Below are positions 4,886 to 7,344 of a stretch of DNA of 7,344 bases, piece after piece; positions within the stretch are counted from its first letter, which is position 1; every line of letters begins with the position of its first letter. The notes under the pieces are model-generated. The model did not search any database, had not been told where the DNA came from, and saw nothing but the letters and a program-made list of their open reading frames with translations. The translations under genes and the position numbers were made by a program. The stretch spans positions 1 through 7,344 of the forward strand of contig VHCC01000037.1 of the NCBI GenBank assembly GCA_016882185.1. Reading direction: 5' to 3'. The DNA is from Candidatus Pelagibacterales bacterium. GTDB taxonomy: Bacteria; Pseudomonadota; Alphaproteobacteria; Pelagibacterales; Pelagibacteraceae.

Positions 4886-7344
4886 ATGCCAAAGTGGGTT
4901 TATCAGTTTAATAGTTCAAACTGCGAAGGAACAGTCTCGCAAAAACCTCTCTTGGGTGGAAAAGGGGCAAATCTAGCTGAAATGGGAAAATTAGGTCTTC
5001 CCGTTCCTCCTGGATTTACAATCACAACCGAAGTTTGCAATGAGTTTTACAAAAATAATCAAAAATATCCAGATGATCTCAAAGTTCAGGTTGAAGACGC
5101 CATTAGAAACATAGAAAAAATTTTAGGTAAAAATTTTGGTGATGTTAATAATCCTTTATTAGTGTCGGTTAGATCAGGGGCAAGAGTTTCTATGCCTGGA
5201 ATGATGGATACAGTATTAAATTTAGGATTAAACGATAAAACAGTTTTAGGATTAATTAAAAAAACTAATAACGAAACCTTTGCTTATGATAGCTACAGAC
5301 GCTTTATTCAAATGTACAGTAATGTTGTCCTTGATGTAGATCATCATAATTTTGAAGATTTACTTGATAATTATAAACTTACTAAAGGTGTGCTATCAGA
5401 TACAGATCTTAAAGCTGAAGATTGGAAAACAATTGTTGGCAATTATAAAGATATTATAAAAAAAAATACAAAAAAAGATTTTCCACAAGATTCTCATGAG
5501 CAATTGTGGGGAGCAATTAGCGCAGTTTTTAAGTCTTGGCGAAATCAAAGAGCAAAAACTTATAGAAGATTAAATAATATTCCTGAAGAATGGGGAACCG
5601 CTGTCAATATTCAGTCTATGGTTTTTGGTAATATGGGTAATGATTGTGCAACAGGAGTTGCGTTTACTAGAAATCCCTCTACGGGAGAAAATAGTTTTTA
5701 TGGTGAGTATTTAATTAATGCTCAAGGAGAAGATGTTGTTGCAGGTATTCGAACCCCAAGAAATATTACAAAAAAAGCAAGACTTGAGTCGTCATCAGAA
5801 GATCTCTCATTGGAAGAGATAATGCCAGAGGCATTTAGCGACCTTACAAAAATTTATAAAAAATTAGAAAGCCACTACCGTGACATGCAAGATATTGAAT
5901 TTACTATTGAGAATAAAAAACTTTGGATGTTACAAACAAGATCTGGAAAAAGAACTGCAAAAGCCTCAATTAAAATTGCAGTAGATATGGTTAGTGAAAA
6001 ATTGATTACTAAAGATGAGGCTTTATTAAGAATTGACCCAAAAATTTTAGACACACTTTTACATCCTACCTTAGATCCAAAAGCTAAAAAGAATATAATA
6101 GCAAAAGGACTACCAGCTTCGCCTGGTGCTGCAACGGGTAAAGTTACGTTTAATGCTGATGATGCTGAGCAAATGAAAGCTAATAATCAGAATACTATTT
6201 TAGTCCGAGTTGAAACATCACCAGAAGATATACATGGAATGCATGCGGCCGTTGGAATTTTAACGTGTAGAGGCGGAATGACAAGTCACGCTGCTGTTGT
6301 TGCAAGAGGAATGGGAAGGGCCTGTGTTTCAGGGGCTGGAAATATAAAAATAGATTATGCAAATAAACTTTTTAAAGTTGAAAATATTGAAGTTAAAGAG
6401 GGAGACATAATAACAATTGATGGGTCAACTGGCGAAGTTATGCTTGGCGAAGTAAAAACAATTAATCCAGATATTTCTGGAGATTTTTCAGAAATTATGC
6501 GTTGGGCTGATGAGGTAAGAACTTTAAAAATTAGAGCTAATGCAGAAACTCCTTTAGACTCTAGAACCGCAAGAGGATTTGGTGCCGAAGGTATTGGATT
6601 ATGTAGAACTGAACATATGTTTTTTGATGAGGAAAGAATTTTATATGTAAGACAAATGATCCTTTCAAAAACTAGAGAAGATCGTTTAAAAGCTTTAGAA
6701 AAAATTTTACCTTTTCAAAGAAAAGATTTTGTTGAAATATTTACAATCATGAAAGGTCTTCCCGTAACAGTTAGATTGCTAGACCCTCCGCTACATGAAT
6801 TTTTACCAAAGACAGAAAAAGAAATTGATATAGTTGCAAAATCTTTAAAAATTCATTCAAGTGAAATTAAAAATAGAATAAATTATTTGCATGAAGAGAA
6901 TCCTATGTTAGGCCATAGAGGTTGTCGTCTTGCAATTTCTTTTCCAGAAATTTATGAAATGCAATGTCGAGCAATATTTGAGGCTTTATATGAATTACAA
7001 AAACAGAAAGTAGAAGCAGTAATTCCAGAGATTATGATACCACTTGTGGCAACTGAAAGAGAAATTGAAATTTTAAAATTATTAGTTGATCGTGTTGCAA
7101 AAGAAGTTCAAAAAAATAATAATTTTAAAGTTGATTATTTGGTAGGCACTATGATTGAGCTTCCAAGAGCTGCGCTCAATGCTAAAAATATTGCAAAGCA
7201 TACAGATTTTTTTAGTTTTGGTACAAACGATTTAACTCAGACAACTCTTGGAATATCAAGAGATGACTCTGGTAAATTTTTAGACGATTATGTAGAAAAT
7301 AAAATATTTAAAATTGATCCTTTTATTAGTATTGATCAAGATGG
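4886..7344 (+). CDS. ppdK: Pyruvate, phosphate dikinase, 3' end cut by window edge
   Basis: PPDK interconverts ATP + Pi + pyruvate with AMP + PPi + phosphoenolpyruvate, feeding gluconeogenesis or, in reverse, pyrophosphate-linked glycolysis in the cytosol. I translated 819 codons. The ATP-grasp N-terminal domain shows LLGGKGANLAEM (22-33), PVPPGFTITT (39-48), SVRSGARVSMPGMMDT (94-109), GVAFTRNPSTGE (257-268) and MLQTRSGKRTAKA (348-360). The swivelling phosphohistidine domain carries ASPGAATG (411-418) and GGMTSHAAVVARG (463-475), with catalytic His468. The PEP/pyruvate barrel shows GLCRTEHMFF (571-580), VRLLDPPLHEF (629-639), GTMIELPRA (754-762) and FGTNDLTQTT (778-787). His468 and Glu758 are both offset by 13 from the Clostridium symbiosum enzyme as I remember it, so spacing is intact. 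The MPGMMDT and TSHAAVVARG signatures favour PPDK over PEP synthase. About 55-75 residues are missing, including the expected catalytic Cys. Thr466 corresponds to the site phosphorylated by the bifunctional PPDK regulatory protein in other organisms. The start is 2 nt after glyS. Confidence 0.97.
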   Translation, partial: MPKWVYQFNSSNCEGTVSQKPLLGGKGANLAEMGKLGLPVPPGFTITTEVCNEFYKNNQKYPDDLKVQVEDAIRNIEKILGKNFGDVNNPLLVSVRSGARVSMPGMMDTVLNLGLNDKTVLGLIKKTNNETFAYDSYRRFIQMYSNVVLDVDHHNFEDLLDNYKLTKGVLSDTDLKAEDWKTIVGNYKDIIKKNTKKDFPQDSHEQLWGAISAVFKSWRNQRAKTYRRLNNIPEEWGTAVNIQSMVFGNMGNDCATGVAFTRNPSTGENSFYGEYLINAQGEDVVAGIRTPRNITKKARLESSSEDLSLEEIMPEAFSDLTKIYKKLESHYRDMQDIEFTIENKKLWMLQTRSGKRTAKASIKIAVDMVSEKLITKDEALLRIDPKILDTLLHPTLDPKAKKNIIAKGLPASPGAATGKVTFNADDAEQMKANNQNTILVRVETSPEDIHGMHAAVGILTCRGGMTSHAAVVARGMGRACVSGAGNIKIDYANKLFKVENIEVKEGDIITIDGSTGEVMLGEVKTINPDISGDFSEIMRWADEVRTLKIRANAETPLDSRTARGFGAEGIGLCRTEHMFFDEERILYVRQMILSKTREDRLKALEKILPFQRKDFVEIFTIMKGLPVTVRLLDPPLHEFLPKTEKEIDIVAKSLKIHSSEIKNRINYLHEENPMLGHRGCRLAISFPEIYEMQCRAIFEALYELQKQKVEAVIPEIMIPLVATEREIEILKLLVDRVAKEVQKNNNFKVDYLVGTMIELPRAALNAKNIAKHTDFFSFGTNDLTQTTLGISRDDSGKFLDDYVENKIFKIDPFISIDQD

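Noticed and set aside
1..7344. CRISPR arrays, insertion sequences, tRNA or rRNA genes, phage or defence genes
   Set aside because: No spaced repeats, terminal inverted repeats, transposase motifs, cloverleaf-like sequence or atypical composition were seen; nearly all bases lie in five recognised housekeeping-type genes.

Overview
The window is a short, densely packed, AT-rich stretch of bacterial chromosome. It carries five protein-coding genes and no RNA genes, mobile elements, CRISPR arrays or recognisable terminators. Low GC, abundant AAA/AAT/TTA codons, long A-tracts, near-zero intergenic spacing, mostly poor Shine-Dalgarno sequences and an alphaproteobacterial-looking gene neighbourhood suggest a streamlined marine alphaproteobacterium of the SAR11/Pelagibacterales type. 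That assignment is an inference from composition and gene content, because no marker gene or database search was available. The standard genetic code reads through every gene.

Layout: (i) 1-986, minus strand, a long-chain polyprenyl diphosphate synthase (IspB/DdsA family) with a GTG start, running off the left edge only about ten residues short of its expected end. (ii) 987-1072, an 86-bp divergent intergenic region, the only non-coding stretch of any size. It holds a weak promoter candidate, a 10-bp direct repeat and a 10-bp palindrome. (iii) 1073-7344, a four-gene plus-strand cluster: an S49-family Ser/Lys peptidase, glyQ, glyS and pyruvate phosphate dikinase (ppdK), the last cut by the right edge. 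The junctions are +2, -1 and +2 nucleotides, so the four genes are almost certainly one transcript with translational coupling.

Function: GlyQ and GlyS are the alpha and beta subunits of the bacterial heterotetrameric glycyl-tRNA synthetase, and their start/stop overlap suits balanced production. PPDK interconverts pyruvate and phosphoenolpyruvate in central carbon metabolism. The peptidase has an intact Ser/Lys dyad but no membrane anchor or signal peptide. The divergent synthase makes the polyprenyl tail of ubiquinone. The genes share no obvious pathway; the arrangement looks like an inherited alphaproteobacterial neighbourhood compressed by genome reduction.

No new biological system was found. 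The points most worth a second look are a 13-A homopolymer inside a lysine-rich N-terminal extension of glyQ (slippage in either direction by one base gives an immediate stop), the soluble S49 peptidase leading a tRNA-synthetase operon, and the repeat/palindrome pair in the divergent promoter region.
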